Assembly: GCF_049316285.1 (NCBI RefSeq)
Contig: NZ_JBMOXA010000010.1
Location: forward strand, 1 to 64,000
Source of the DNA: Rhodoferax_B sp049316285
GTDB lineage: Bacteria; Pseudomonadota; Gammaproteobacteria; Burkholderiales; Burkholderiaceae_C
DNA length: 64,000 bases
Direction: 5' to 3'
Below are positions 17,859 to 29,679 of the stretch, piece by piece. Positions within the stretch are counted from its first letter, which is position 1, and each line of letters begins with the position of its first letter. The translations under genes were made by a program, and so were the position numbers. The notes under the pieces were generated by a model, which saw only the letters and a list, made by a program, of their open reading frames with translations, did not search any database and was not told the DNA's origin.

Positions 17859-19979
17859 ATGCAAAATATTCGACCAGCGGATCAGTTCCGCCCCAACACC
17901 CTAGCTGTTGCCAGCGCCCTGACGATTCTGTTGATACAGGGCACAGCCTGGGCGCAAACTGCCCCGGCCACCAGCACCGGCACGCTGCGTGAAGTCACGG
18001 TCAACTCCAACGCCGAAAAAGAAACTGCCACTTCGGCCGTGATCGGCTACAAGGCGAAAAATGCCGCCACCGCCACCAAGACCGACACCCCGCTGCTGGA
18101 AACACCGCAGTCGGTGACCGTGATCACGCGTGACCAGATCGTGGACCAGGGCGCGACCAACCTGCAAGACGCACTGAACTACGCCGCTGGCGTGCGTTCC
18201 GATGCCTACGGCTTGGATTCGCGCAGTGATGGCGTGCGCGTGCGCGGTGACTATCCCGACACCTACCTGAACGGCCTGCGCGAAGCCTATGGCTACTACA
18301 CCAGCACCACCCGCCCGGACCCGTACACGCTGGAGCGCCTGGAAGTGCTGCGTGGCCCCTCGGGCATGCTGTTCGGCCAGGGCACCGTCGCCGGTGTGGT
18401 CAACATGGTCAGCAAACGCCCACAAGCTGAACGCCAAGGCGAAATCGGCGTGCAGTTTGGCAGCTATGGCCGCAAGCAAATTCAGGCCGACCTGACTGGC
18501 CCGCTGACGCAAGATGGTGAATGGCTCTACCGCCTGGTGGCCTTGGTGCGCGACGCCGACACACAAGTGGACTACGTGCCTGACGACCGCACGCTCATCG
18601 CCCCATCGCTCACGTGGCGCCCTAGCGCCATGACCTCGCTGACCTTGCAGGCCCTGTACCAAAAAGACAAGACCGGCAGCGCCGCACAATTCTTCCCCTG
18701 GTCGGGCACGATCTCGCCCAACCCTAACGGTCAATTGCCCACCAGCCGCTTCATCGGCAATCTGGATGACCACTACGACTCCGAACGCAAAACCGCAGGT
18801 TGGCAGTTTGAGCACAAGTTCAACGACAACTGGGCGCTGCGGCAAAACCTGCGGGTGGCGGAGAACACCAACGACTCGCTCTACAACTATGCCAACGCCT
18901 TCGTCGCAAGCCCTTGGTCTGGCACCAATCAAAGTGTTATTGGGCGTTACAAGGGCAATAGCTTCACCAAGACCCGCATGGTGTTGACTGATCAGAACGT
19001 GACCGGCAACTTCAACACCGGCACGGTGAAACACCAAGTGCTGGCGGGCCTGGACTTCAGTCGCCAAACGGAAACCGTGGCTTATGGAAGCTCAGCGTCC
19101 ACTCCTATCGACGCTTACAACCCGGTCTACACCTACAACCCAACCGTGAACCCACGGTTCGAAGGCCCCAAGACCACGCAGCGCCAGATGGGTCTGTATC
19201 TGCAAGACCAGATGAAGATCGACAACTGGATCGCCATCGCCGGTTTGCGCCACGACAAGGCCACCACCGCTCAGGCTGGCAGTGCAGACGCTGACAGCAG
19301 CGCCACCACCATGCGCCTGGGGCTGATGTATGAGTTGGCTGGCGGTTGGGCTCCGTACATCAGCTACGCAGAGTCCTTTACACCCGTGTCGCCCGGCACT
19401 TACGGCACCATCTACAAGCCCAAAGAAGGCGAGCAGATCGAAGCGGGTATCAAGTACCAGCCCGCGGATGGCAGCACGCTGTTCACGGCCTCGGTCTACA
19501 AGCTGAAAGAGAAGAACCAGATGGGCACGTCCTCTGGACTGCCCGGTGTTGACGCACCGCAAATCGGCGCCCCGACCAAGAACAAGGGTCTGGAACTGGA
19601 ATACAAAGCCACGCTGGCGCGCGCATTCGACGTGATCGCCAACTACACCTACACCGATGTCGACGAGAACCTGGAAGCCCAACCAAAGAACAACGCTTCG
19701 GTCTGGACCAAGTACCGTTTTGCGGTCGGTGATGTCAACGGCTTCTCGGTCGGTGCCGGCGTGCGTTGGCAGCAAGCCTTCCGCAACACTGGCGCACCGG
19801 AAGTGCCTGCCGTCACCCTGCTCGACCTGATGGCCGCCTATGACACCACACACTGGCGTTATGCGTTGAACATCAACAACGCCACCGACAAGGTCTACAT
19901 GAGCACCTGCCTGACGCGTGGTGACTGCTGGATCGGCGCACGCCGCAACATCGTGGCCAGCGCGACATACCGTTTCTGA
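17859..19979 (+). CDS. TonB-dependent siderophore receptor
   Basis: A 706-residue outer-membrane receptor of the FhuA/FpvA-like group. A signal peptide ends near AWAQ. The plug domain follows (TPQSVTVITRDQIVDQGATNLQDALNYAAGV, then YTLERLEVLRGPSGMLFGQGTVAGVVNMVSK). A 22-strand barrel with the last strand ending in aromatic YRF comes after it. No N-terminal signalling domain precedes the plug, so it probably does not act through a sigma/anti-sigma pair. The ATG at 17859 was chosen for GAGG four bases before it. A Fur-box-like site precedes it and a terminator follows, so it is a single-gene iron-regulated unit. The siderophore cannot be named; no synthesis genes are nearby. Confidence 0.94.
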   Translation: MQNIRPADQFRPNTLAVASALTILLIQGTAWAQTAPATSTGTLREVTVNSNAEKETATSAVIGYKAKNAATATKTDTPLLETPQSVTVITRDQIVDQGATNLQDALNYAAGVRSDAYGLDSRSDGVRVRGDYPDTYLNGLREAYGYYTSTTRPDPYTLERLEVLRGPSGMLFGQGTVAGVVNMVSKRPQAERQGEIGVQFGSYGRKQIQADLTGPLTQDGEWLYRLVALVRDADTQVDYVPDDRTLIAPSLTWRPSAMTSLTLQALYQKDKTGSAAQFFPWSGTISPNPNGQLPTSRFIGNLDDHYDSERKTAGWQFEHKFNDNWALRQNLRVAENTNDSLYNYANAFVASPWSGTNQSVIGRYKGNSFTKTRMVLTDQNVTGNFNTGTVKHQVLAGLDFSRQTETVAYGSSASTPIDAYNPVYTYNPTVNPRFEGPKTTQRQMGLYLQDQMKIDNWIAIAGLRHDKATTAQAGSADADSSATTMRLGLMYELAGGWAPYISYAESFTPVSPGTYGTIYKPKEGEQIEAGIKYQPADGSTLFTASVYKLKEKNQMGTSSGLPGVDAPQIGAPTKNKGLELEYKATLARAFDVIANYTYTDVDENLEAQPKNNASVWTKYRFAVGDVNGFSVGAGVRWQQAFRNTGAPEVPAVTLLDLMAAYDTTHWRYALNINNATDKVYMSTCLTRGDCWIGARRNIVASATYRF

Positions 19980-20000
19980 TCTTCGGACTTTGAAGCCGCA

Positions 20001-20028
20001 AAAGCGCCCTAAGGGGCGCTTTTTTTGC
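20001..20028 (+). terminator. Rho-independent terminator after the TonB receptor
   Basis: AAAGCGCCC (20001-20009) pairs with GGGCGCTTT (20014-20022) around a TAAG loop and runs into a T-tract. Confidence 0.93.
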
Positions 20029-20147
20029 CTATGCGATGCATCCATACCACTTCGGCGGCATGGCGTTGACGTTATGCTTGCATCACGCGGCCAGGTGGCC
20101 TGACCACTTGCCGCGTCCATAGAACATCAAACGGAGACAAACCAAGC

Positions 20148-21173
20148 ATGAAAGTGACGATCACCGGCGGCGCCGGTTTCCTGGGCGTACGTCTGGCGCG
20201 CGAGTTGCTGCGCAAATCCAGCCTCTCTCTGGCGGGCGCGCCGGCCCAAGCCATCAGCCAATTGATTCTGGTCGACCGCGCCGCGCCGCCTGCGGATCTG
20301 CTGGCCGACCCACGCGTTGCGGCCGTGGTGGGCGACCTCAACGCCGTGCTCGGCAGCCCCGCCGAATCGGCCAAAGCCCTGCCCACCGATGTGGCGCTGG
20401 TGTTCCATCTGGCTGCGGCCGTAAGCGGTGAATGCGAGGCCGACTTCGACCTCGGCATGCGCAGCAACCTGGCCGCCACCCACGCACTGCTGGAAAACTG
20501 CCGGGCACTGAAGACCCGCCCCACCGTGGTGTTCGCCAGCTCGCTGGCGGTGTTTGGCAAGTCCGACCTGCTGCCCACGCCCGCTGTGCTGACCGACACC
20601 ACGCTGCCCACACCACTGACCAGCTACGGCATCCAGAAATACATTGGTGAACAGCTCACCGCCGACTACGGCCGCAAGGGTTTCGTGCGTGGCCGCAGCG
20701 TACGGCTGATGACGGTGAGTGTGCGCCCGGGCAAGCCCAACGGTGCAGCCTCGAGCTTCTTCAGCGGCATGATCCGCGAGCCCTTGGCAGGTGTCACGGG
20801 CGTCTGCCCGGTGCCACCCAACACCGATGTGGCACTCTCCTCGCCCGCAACCACCATCGCCGGCATCATTCGCGCAGCCGAAGCCAGCGATGCGGAATGG
20901 GGCCCGCTGATCGCGCTGAACCTGCCCGCGCTGTGCACCACCACCGGCGAGATGGCCGCAGCCCTGGAACGTGTGGCAGGCAAAGCAGTCGCCGACCGCA
21001 TCCAGTGGACGCCCGATCCGGTGATCCAGAAAATTGTCTCCACCTGGCCGGGCCGCACCGACGCCGCACGCGCGCGTGGCTTGGGCCTTCTGCCGGATGC
21101 GGATTTCGATAGCATCATCCGCGACTACATCCTCGAAAACCCCCATGCTGTGACGGGCACACGCCCCGCATAA
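20148..21173 (+). CDS. denD: NAD-dependent epimerase/dehydratase family dehydrogenase, DenD-like (D-erythronate dehydrogenase)
   Basis: A 341-residue Rossmann protein: ITGGAGFLGVRLARELL at the start, HLAAAVSGECEADFDLGM, the catalytic SYGIQK, then SVRLMTVSVRPGKPNGAASSFFSGMIREPLAG. That last stretch and its length match the D-erythronate dehydrogenase group better than sugar-nucleotide epimerases. DenD oxidises D-erythronate to 2-keto-D-erythronate in sugar-acid catabolism. The gene lies directly before a TRAP transporter operon, consistent with uptake of the same or a related acid. The remaining catabolic genes are not in the window, so the exact substrate is inferred. Confidence 0.75.
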   Translation: MKVTITGGAGFLGVRLARELLRKSSLSLAGAPAQAISQLILVDRAAPPADLLADPRVAAVVGDLNAVLGSPAESAKALPTDVALVFHLAAAVSGECEADFDLGMRSNLAATHALLENCRALKTRPTVVFASSLAVFGKSDLLPTPAVLTDTTLPTPLTSYGIQKYIGEQLTADYGRKGFVRGRSVRLMTVSVRPGKPNGAASSFFSGMIREPLAGVTGVCPVPPNTDVALSSPATTIAGIIRAAEASDAEWGPLIALNLPALCTTTGEMAAALERVAGKAVADRIQWTPDPVIQKIVSTWPGRTDAARARGLGLLPDADFDSIIRDYILENPHAVTGTRPA

Positions 21174-21175
21174 TC

Positions 21176-21194
21176 AAAGTTGTCATACAACTTT
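21176..21194. promoter_or_regulatory. GntR/FCD-type operator (also terminator-like) between denD and the TRAP genes
   Basis: AAAGTTGTCATACAACTTT is a perfect palindrome around CAT. Its core TTGTCATACAA fits the TNGTNNNACNA consensus of FCD-subfamily GntR regulators. It begins three bases after the denD stop and is followed by TTT, so it could also end the denD transcript. The encoded regulator is not adjacent. Confidence 0.6.
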
Positions 21195-21198
21195 TTTG

Positions 21199-21223
21199 CC
21201 TATGGAGCATCACGCTCCATAGG
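21199..21223. promoter_or_regulatory. Second perfect inverted repeat ahead of dctP
   Basis: CCTATGGAGC (21199-21208) and GCTCCATAGG (21214-21223) are exact inverted copies around ATCAC, 38 bases before the dctP start. There is no T-tract after it. It may be an mRNA leader hairpin, a second operator, or a stabiliser. Confidence 0.5.
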
Positions 21224-21260
21224 TGCGGTGGTGATGCGTCCAACTATTAGAGGAGACTTC

Positions 21261-22235
21261 ATGAAATTTTCGAAACTGAGCGTCGGCATGGGCCTGGCGT
21301 TGGGGCTTTTTGCATCGGCTTACGCCCAAACCACCACCTTGAAAATCGGCTATGCCACCACCAAGGAATCACATTACGGCGTGGGCTCCACGGTGTTCTG
21401 CGACGAAGTCGAAAAAGGCACCCAAGGCCGCTACAAGTGCCAGCACTTTGCCAATTCGGCACTCGGCGGTGAACGCGAGCAGATCGAAGCCGTGCAACTG
21501 GGCACACAAGACCTGGTGAACACCTCCACCGGCCCCGTGGGCAACTTCGTGCCCGAAGTGAAGATCGTCGACATCCCCTTCCTGTTCCGTGACTACGACC
21601 ACGCACGCAAGGTGATGGACGGCCCCATAGGCCAGGACATCCTGACCAAGTTCCCCAGCAAGGGCATCATCGCGCTGTCCTGGACGGAAAACGGTTTCCG
21701 CCACATGACCAACAGCAAGCGCGACATCGTCAAGCCCGAAGACGCCAAGGGCCTGAAGATGCGCACCATGGAGAACAAGGTGCACATGGACGGCTATCGC
21801 ACCTTCGGCATACTGCCTACGCCCATGGCCTTCCCGGAACTGTTTGGCGCGCTGCAACAGGGCACGGTTGACGGACAGGAAAACCCGATTCCAGTGATCT
21901 TGTCGTCCAAGTTCTCCCAAGTGCAGAAACACCTGTCGCTGACCGGCCACGTTTATTCACCAGCCTTGCTGCTGCTGTCCCCCAAAGTCTGGAACAAGCT
22001 GTCGGATGCCGACAAGAAGGTGTTCATGGATGCCGCCAAGAGCGCTTCCGTCGCCCAACGCAAGAAGGTCAACGACGACGAAAACAACGGCATCGCCCAG
22101 TTGGAAAAAGACGGCATGAAAGTGGTGCGCAACGTCGACGGCGCGGCCTTCCGCACCGCCTTGCAACCAGCCTATGTGAACTACGCCAAGGAATTCGGCG
22201 CGGACAACATCAAGAAGATCCAGGAAGTGAAGTGA
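21261..22235 (+). CDS. dctP: TRAP transporter solute-binding protein, DctP family
   Basis: A 324-residue periplasmic binding protein. A signal peptide (MKFSKLSVGMGLALGLFASAYA) precedes the mature start QTTTLKIGYA. The family segments follow: ANSALGGEREQIEAVQLG, VKIVDIPFLFRDYDHARKVM, and the core GLKMRTMENKVHMDGYRTFG with the substrate-carboxylate arginine, then ALQQGTVDGQENP. It captures a carboxylate for the DctQM permease. AGGAG lies five bases before the ATG. The neighbouring denD suggests a sugar-acid ligand, which is inference. Confidence 0.93.
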   Translation: MKFSKLSVGMGLALGLFASAYAQTTTLKIGYATTKESHYGVGSTVFCDEVEKGTQGRYKCQHFANSALGGEREQIEAVQLGTQDLVNTSTGPVGNFVPEVKIVDIPFLFRDYDHARKVMDGPIGQDILTKFPSKGIIALSWTENGFRHMTNSKRDIVKPEDAKGLKMRTMENKVHMDGYRTFGILPTPMAFPELFGALQQGTVDGQENPIPVILSSKFSQVQKHLSLTGHVYSPALLLLSPKVWNKLSDADKKVFMDAAKSASVAQRKKVNDDENNGIAQLEKDGMKVVRNVDGAAFRTALQPAYVNYAKEFGADNIKKIQEVK

Positions 22236-22252
22236 TTTAACTTTCACTCCCT

Positions 22253-22295
22253 ACCGCCCGGCCAGATCCAGTTGGCTCCCCGGGCGGTTTTTTTT
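22253..22295 (+). terminator. Terminator-like hairpin between dctP and dctQ
   Basis: ACCGCCCGG (22253-22261) pairs with CCGGGCGGT (22280-22288), followed by eight T residues. It sits inside the TRAP operon and probably lets only part of the transcripts continue into the permease genes, keeping binding protein in excess. Confidence 0.85.
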
Positions 22296-22322
22296 GCGGA
22301 TGCCCCTGGCAGAGACACCCAA

Positions 22323-22835
22323 GTGAAAACCTTTGAACGTTATTTTTTATCCGCCAACCGATGGGCGCTGATCCTGTTGCTGGCGGCCATGGCCGTGATC
22401 ATTTTTGTCAACGTCGCGCTGCGTTATCTCACCGACCAGTCGATAGAGTGGGCAGAAGAGATCTCCCGCCACATGATGATCTGGCTGACCTTTCTGGGCG
22501 CCGGACCGGTGCTGCGTTATGGCGGCCACATCGCCGTGGAGAACCTGCAGGATGCGCTGCCCACCGCCGCAGCGCGAAGCATACGCATCGTGGTGGCACT
22601 GTTGTTGTTTGCCTTCTTCGGCTTCATGGTCTGGTACGGCTGGCTTTATATGCAGCGCAACATGTTCCAGTTGACCGCCGTGTCGCAAGTTCCGTTTGCC
22701 TATATCTACGCGGCCATGCCGGTCGGCGGCATCTTATTGATCGTGCATTGGTGCCTGATCGTGCGCGACTATGTGTTGCAGCGCAGCTTTGCATCCGACG
22801 CCCACTTTGACGCGAATGCGAGTGCTTCCCTATGA
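22323..22835 (+). CDS. dctQ: TRAP transporter small permease, DctQ family
   Basis: A 170-residue protein with four membrane segments and the DctQ signature region WAEEISRHMMIWLTFLGAGPVLRYGGHIAVENL. It couples the binding protein to the large permease. The GTG at 22323 is preferred because the homology (VKTFERYFLSANRW) begins there; an upstream TTG start would read through the terminator hairpin. The stop overlaps the dctM start by four bases. Confidence 0.9.
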   Translation: MKTFERYFLSANRWALILLLAAMAVIIFVNVALRYLTDQSIEWAEEISRHMMIWLTFLGAGPVLRYGGHIAVENLQDALPTAAARSIRIVVALLLFAFFGFMVWYGWLYMQRNMFQLTAVSQVPFAYIYAAMPVGGILLIVHWCLIVRDYVLQRSFASDAHFDANASASL

Positions 22836-24124
22836 ACGCAAGTCTGATCCTGGTTCTTTCTGCCTGCCTGTTCCTGGCCATTGGTGTGCCCGTGGCGTTT
22901 GCCTTGGGCCTGGCCACGGTGGCCACGTTGATCCTGGCGGAGAGTTATCCGCTGTTTGTGCTGCTGAAGGAAACCTTTACCGGCATGGACAGCTTTCCGC
23001 TGATGGCCGTGCCGTTTTTCATCCTGGCCGCGGAGCTGATGAGCGGCGGCTCGCTCACCGAAGTGCTGCTGAAGTTTGCCGGCCAGTTTGTCGGCCATAA
23101 ACGCGGCGGCCTGGGCTACACCAACGTGGTCTCGCTGACGTTCTTCTCGGGTATTTCGGGCTCGGCCCTGGCCGATGCTGCGGGCCCCGGCTCTATGCTG
23201 ATCAAGATGATGGACAAGGCGGGCTACGACCGATCCTACGCCGCAGCGCTGACCGCTGCCACGGCCATCGTGGGGCCCATCATCCCGCCGTCCATCATCA
23301 TGATCATTTATGCGCTGCAGGACGACAACGTCTCGGTGGGCTCGCTGTTTGTGGCGGGCATCTTGCCGGGCATCCTGATCGCCATCGCCATGTGTATCGT
23401 GAACTTTCGCGTGTCCAAGCAGCGCAACTACAAAGGCGACGGTGGCATGCCACCCTGGCCCGAAGTCTGGCGCACCACCTGGAAAGCCATTCCAGCGCTG
23501 CTGCTGCCGGTGATCATTCTGGGCGGCATGCGCGCGGGCTGGTTCACACCCACCGAAGCCTCGGTGGTGGCGGTGTTCTACGCGCTGGTGTGTGGCAAGT
23601 TCATCTACCGCACACTCGAATGGAAGGCTCTGCCCGACATCCTGGCGCGCTCTGCCCTGCTCACCGCTTCGGTGTTGATCATCATCGGCTTGTCGGCCGG
23701 GTTTGCCTGGATCTTGACGATTGAAGGCCTGCCGCAAACCATGGCCGACTGGATTGTCGGCATGAACCTGTCGCCGTGGATGTTCCTGGTCATCGTCAAC
23801 ATCTTTCTGCTGCTGTTCGGCATCTTCATCGAGCCGCTGCCGGGTGTGATGGTGCTCGCGCCCATACTGGCACCCGTGGCCGTGAAGCTGGGCATAGACC
23901 CGACTCACTTCGCCATGGTGGTGATCTTCAACCTGACGCTGGGCATGATCACGCCACCCGTGGGCGGGCTGTTGTTCGTCACCTCCAACGTGTCGCGTGT
24001 ACCCATGGGGCCGCTGGTGCGCGAACTCATGCCGTTCCTCTGGGCGCATGGTGTGGTGCTGGTACTGCTGACCTTTATTCCGGCACTCAGCACCTGGTTG
24101 CCACATGTGATGGGATTTAAGTAA
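22832..24124 (+). CDS. dctM: TRAP transporter large permease, DctM family
   Basis: A 430-residue membrane protein with about 12 segments. Family features include PVAFALGLATVATLIL, FPLMAVPFFILAAELMSGG, SGSALADAAGPGSMLIKMM, the PIIPPSIIMIIYA loop, and a second repeat with FGIFIEPLPGVMVLAPILAPV and LGMITPPVGGLLFVTS. It is the sodium-coupled translocation subunit. ATGA overlap with dctQ shows translational coupling. Confidence 0.95.
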   Translation: MNASLILVLSACLFLAIGVPVAFALGLATVATLILAESYPLFVLLKETFTGMDSFPLMAVPFFILAAELMSGGSLTEVLLKFAGQFVGHKRGGLGYTNVVSLTFFSGISGSALADAAGPGSMLIKMMDKAGYDRSYAAALTAATAIVGPIIPPSIIMIIYALQDDNVSVGSLFVAGILPGILIAIAMCIVNFRVSKQRNYKGDGGMPPWPEVWRTTWKAIPALLLPVIILGGMRAGWFTPTEASVVAVFYALVCGKFIYRTLEWKALPDILARSALLTASVLIIIGLSAGFAWILTIEGLPQTMADWIVGMNLSPWMFLVIVNIFLLLFGIFIEPLPGVMVLAPILAPVAVKLGIDPTHFAMVVIFNLTLGMITPPVGGLLFVTSNVSRVPMGPLVRELMPFLWAHGVVLVLLTFIPALSTWLPHVMGFK

Positions 24125-24260
24125 GGCGACTTCCCTGGGATGCGCTGCATGCCTGGACGCGAGGGCCTAGGGTGAGGAGCGGGATGAGAAGCGCCACGAC
24201 GCAGATCGCCCGCCCCCGCACTTTTACGCACCGCGACGATTCATGTAGGGCATCCCTGGG

Positions 24261-24266
24261 TATACT
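24261..24266 (+). promoter_or_regulatory. -10 box of the gcv operon promoter
   Basis: TATACT lies eight bases before the first pairing base of the glycine riboswitch, so transcription would start at the aptamer. The -35 position 17 bases upstream (GATTCA) is a weak match. Confidence 0.6.
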
Positions 24267-24273
24267 CGCCACC

Positions 24274-24497
24274 GTCAGGAGAGAGTCAACAAACGCCCTA
24301 GCGTTTGCAGGCCGCCGAAGGCGCAAACCGCAAAGGTTTTAACGCTCAGGTACCCAGGACTGACACCCGCCGGCCGCAAAACCGGCGTTCCCCACTGGAG
24401 AGAAGCCCGCACACCTGATCAACGTGGAGCGGTCTCACCGAAGGAGCAACCCCACATCGCTGGGCGAATCTCTCAGGTAAAGCGGACAGCGGGGGCA
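24274..24497 (+). ncRNA. Tandem glycine riboswitch
   Basis: Two glycine aptamers lie between the gcv promoter and gcvT. In the first, GTCAG (24274-24278) closes with CTGAC (24360-24364) and the core has GGAGAG, GCCGAAGGCGCAA and CTCAGGTACCCAGGAC. In the second (about 24391-24497), ACTGGAGAG, ACCGAAGGAGCAA, TCTCTCAGGTAAAGCGGACAG and closing GGGGG are seen. The 25-base linker contains its own hairpin CGCCGG/CCGGCG (24368-24387). Glycine binding normally turns on the cleavage genes. No downstream terminator is evident, so control is probably at translation of gcvT. Confidence 0.95.
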
Positions 24498-24569
24498 CGT
24501 GCCAAGCACGTCCATGGTGATGCACCGTGGCGCGCGTGGTGATTGAACTGCCCCTCGGAATCCGCACCC

Positions 24570-25709
24570 ATGTCCTCCTCGACCACCTCTTCAGATTTAT
24601 TGCTCACGCCGCTGCACGCGCTGCACCTGGAACTTGGCGCCCGCATGGTGCCGTTTGCCGGCTACAGCATGCCGGTGCAATACCCCGCAGGCCTGATGGC
24701 CGAGCATTTGCATACCCGCAGCGCGGCCGGTTTGTTCGACGTCTCGCACATGGGCCAGTTGCGCCTGGAAGGGCCGGACGCAGCCGCCGCGTTCGAGTCG
24801 CTGATGCCCGTGGACGTGATCGACCTGGCCGTGGGCAAACAACGCTACGGCCTGCTGCTCGACGATCACGGCGGCATCCTCGACGACTTGATGTTCTTCA
24901 ACCGTGGCACGGATATTTTTGTGGTGGTGAATGGCGCCTGCAAAGTGGCCGACATCGCCCACATCCAGGCGCGCATTGGCACGCGCTGCCAGGTCATCCC
25001 CATGCCGGAGATGGCGCTGCTGGCCCTGCAAGGACCACAAGCCGTCACCGCGCTGGCCCGCCTCGCGCCAGGCGTGGAAAAGCTGGTGTTCATGACGGGT
25101 GGCAGCTTCAAGGTGGGCGCAGCCGATTGCTTCATCACACGCAGTGGCTACACCGGCGAAGACGGTTTTGAAATCTCGGTCCCCGCCACACAGGCCGATG
25201 CCCTCGCCCGCTTGCTGCTGGCCCAGCCTGAAGTCAAGCCGATTGGCCTGGGCGCACGCAACTCGTTGCGCCTGGAAGCCGGTTTGTGCCTTTATGGCGC
25301 CGACATAACCACCACCACCACGCCGGTAGAAGCCGGCCTGAACTGGGCCATGCAAAAGGTAAGGCGCACCGGTGGTGCACGCGAAGGCGGCTTCCCAGGT
25401 GCTGCAAAAATCCTAGCGCAGCTCGCAGACCCAGCGGGCACCGTGGCACGAAAACGTGTTGGCCTGGTCGCACTGGAACGTGTGCCGGTGCGCGACCACA
25501 CCGTTCTGCAAGACTTGCAAGGCAACACCATAGGCGAAGTGACCAGCGGCCTGCTGGGCCCGAGCATAGACAAGCCTGTGGCCATGGGCTACGTGGATGC
25601 GGCCCATGCCGCCATCGGCACCCGCGTCAACGCTATCGTGCGTGGCAAGCCCGTGCCCATGGAAGTGGCGCCCATGCCGTTTGTGCCCAACCGTTACGTA
25701 CGCGGCTAA
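24570..25709 (+). CDS. gcvT: Aminomethyltransferase, glycine cleavage T-protein
   Basis: A 379-residue T-protein: HLELGARMVPFAGYSMPVQY, the folate-site region GLFDVSHMGQLRLEG, YTGEDGFEISVP, GLGARNSLRLEAGLCLYGADI, and the C-terminal GEVTSGLLGPSIDKPVAMGYV with VRGKPVPMEVAPMPFVPNRY. It moves the aminomethyl carbon from the H-protein to tetrahydrofolate, releasing ammonia. It begins 72 bases after the second riboswitch aptamer and is first in gcvTHP. The ATG was placed by homology; the ribosome site is weak, which fits riboswitch control of initiation. Confidence 0.95.
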   Translation: MSSSTTSSDLLLTPLHALHLELGARMVPFAGYSMPVQYPAGLMAEHLHTRSAAGLFDVSHMGQLRLEGPDAAAAFESLMPVDVIDLAVGKQRYGLLLDDHGGILDDLMFFNRGTDIFVVVNGACKVADIAHIQARIGTRCQVIPMPEMALLALQGPQAVTALARLAPGVEKLVFMTGGSFKVGAADCFITRSGYTGEDGFEISVPATQADALARLLLAQPEVKPIGLGARNSLRLEAGLCLYGADITTTTTPVEAGLNWAMQKVRRTGGAREGGFPGAAKILAQLADPAGTVARKRVGLVALERVPVRDHTVLQDLQGNTIGEVTSGLLGPSIDKPVAMGYVDAAHAAIGTRVNAIVRGKPVPMEVAPMPFVPNRYVRG

Positions 25710-25820
25710 ACACCTGCCAAACCACTGCAGAATCACACCTGCAGTTCAAGGGTTTCAGCAAGACCTTAGCCAGCGCAGCAGTTGCATCTTTTTAGTTTGA
25801 ATCCATCCAGGAGTTTTTCC

Positions 25821-26192
25821 ATGCCCATTTATTACACAGAAGACCACGAATGGCTGTCCGTTGAGGGCGACATCGCCACCGTGGGCATTACCCACCACGC
25901 ACAGGATGCGCTGGGCGATGTGGTGTTTGTCGACCTGCCCGAAGTCGGCAAAACCATCGCGCAGAAAGAAGTGGCCGGTGTGGTCGAGTCGGTGAAAGCC
26001 GCCGCCGACGTCTACATGCCTGTCTCTGGCGACGTCACCGAAGTGAACGAGGCCTTGCGCGCCGACCCCGCCCTGGCCAACAGCGACCCGCTGGGCGCCG
26101 GCTGGTTCTTCAAGGTCAAGCTGTCGGACGCCGGCCAACTGACCGCGCTGCTCGACGAGACCGCCTACACCAAGTTCAGCGAAAACGCCTGA
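25821..26192 (+). CDS. gcvH: Glycine cleavage H-protein
   Basis: A 123-residue lipoyl carrier. The lipoylated lysine is K59 in VVESVKAAADVY. YTEDHEWLSVEGDIATVGITHHAQDALGDVVFVDLP at the start and NSDPLGAGWFFKVKLSD near the end are standard. AGGAG lies seven bases before the ATG. It shuttles the aminomethyl group between GcvP and GcvT and then the dihydrolipoyl group to the L-protein, which is not in this window. Confidence 0.97.
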   Translation: MPIYYTEDHEWLSVEGDIATVGITHHAQDALGDVVFVDLPEVGKTIAQKEVAGVVESVKAAADVYMPVSGDVTEVNEALRADPALANSDPLGAGWFFKVKLSDAGQLTALLDETAYTKFSENA

Positions 26193-26302
26193 TCTTGCTT
26201 AGGGCAATGCTGAACATCAGCATCGCCTTGGCGCCTGGTTTCCACCGGGCGCCCCCTCTTTAACTGCCCCCTGCTAATTGCTGTCACCCCACGGAGCCTG
26301 CC

Positions 26303-29194
<2,892 letters not shown>

Positions 29195-29679
29195 GCACAC
29201 GCGGCAGCTTCCGTCACACACACCGCCACCGGACCAGCGCGTCCGAGTGGCGTACGAAGCTCGTTAGCCGAACGCAACTGCCGCTACCAGGCGGGAACAC
29301 CGTCTGGGCGTCGTTGATGGCATCGCTGTCCTTGATTTCGGATTGGGAGACACACGCGATCACTCGCGGGCCTGGCTCATGGCCAGCAGTGGTGGCCACC
29401 ATCACAATCTATGCTGGCTGAACGGTGCACAAAAAAGTGAATGCATCAAGGTCGACAAAGCACTCACAAAAACACAATCAGACCCGCAAGAAACCGGCAT
29501 ACAAAGGAAAGACAGCCCCGCGCGTGGCGGCGAATTCCTCGGGGTTTCATCTCACTTATTTCAGGGCATTCACGCCCCCACGATGCGCGCAAGGGAGAAC
29601 GAAAAAGTAAACTACGCGATTGCGCCCCCGCGATTGATACAAGTCTGCGACGCGCTCCTCCAACTGCCCTTACCACTTC
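29195..29679. other. Intergenic region without a recognisable gene
   Basis: These 485 bases are lower in GC than the flanks. Short open frames on both strands have no family features and no ribosome sites. The stretch probably holds the promoter of the downstream kinase and the gcvP transcript end, but no convincing promoter or terminator was identified. Confidence 0.4.

Noticed and set aside
22769..24106. Minus-strand open frame of 445 codons rich in His, Gln and Arg
   Set aside because: Antisense shadow of dctM; composition is typical of reverse-strand reading of a membrane protein.
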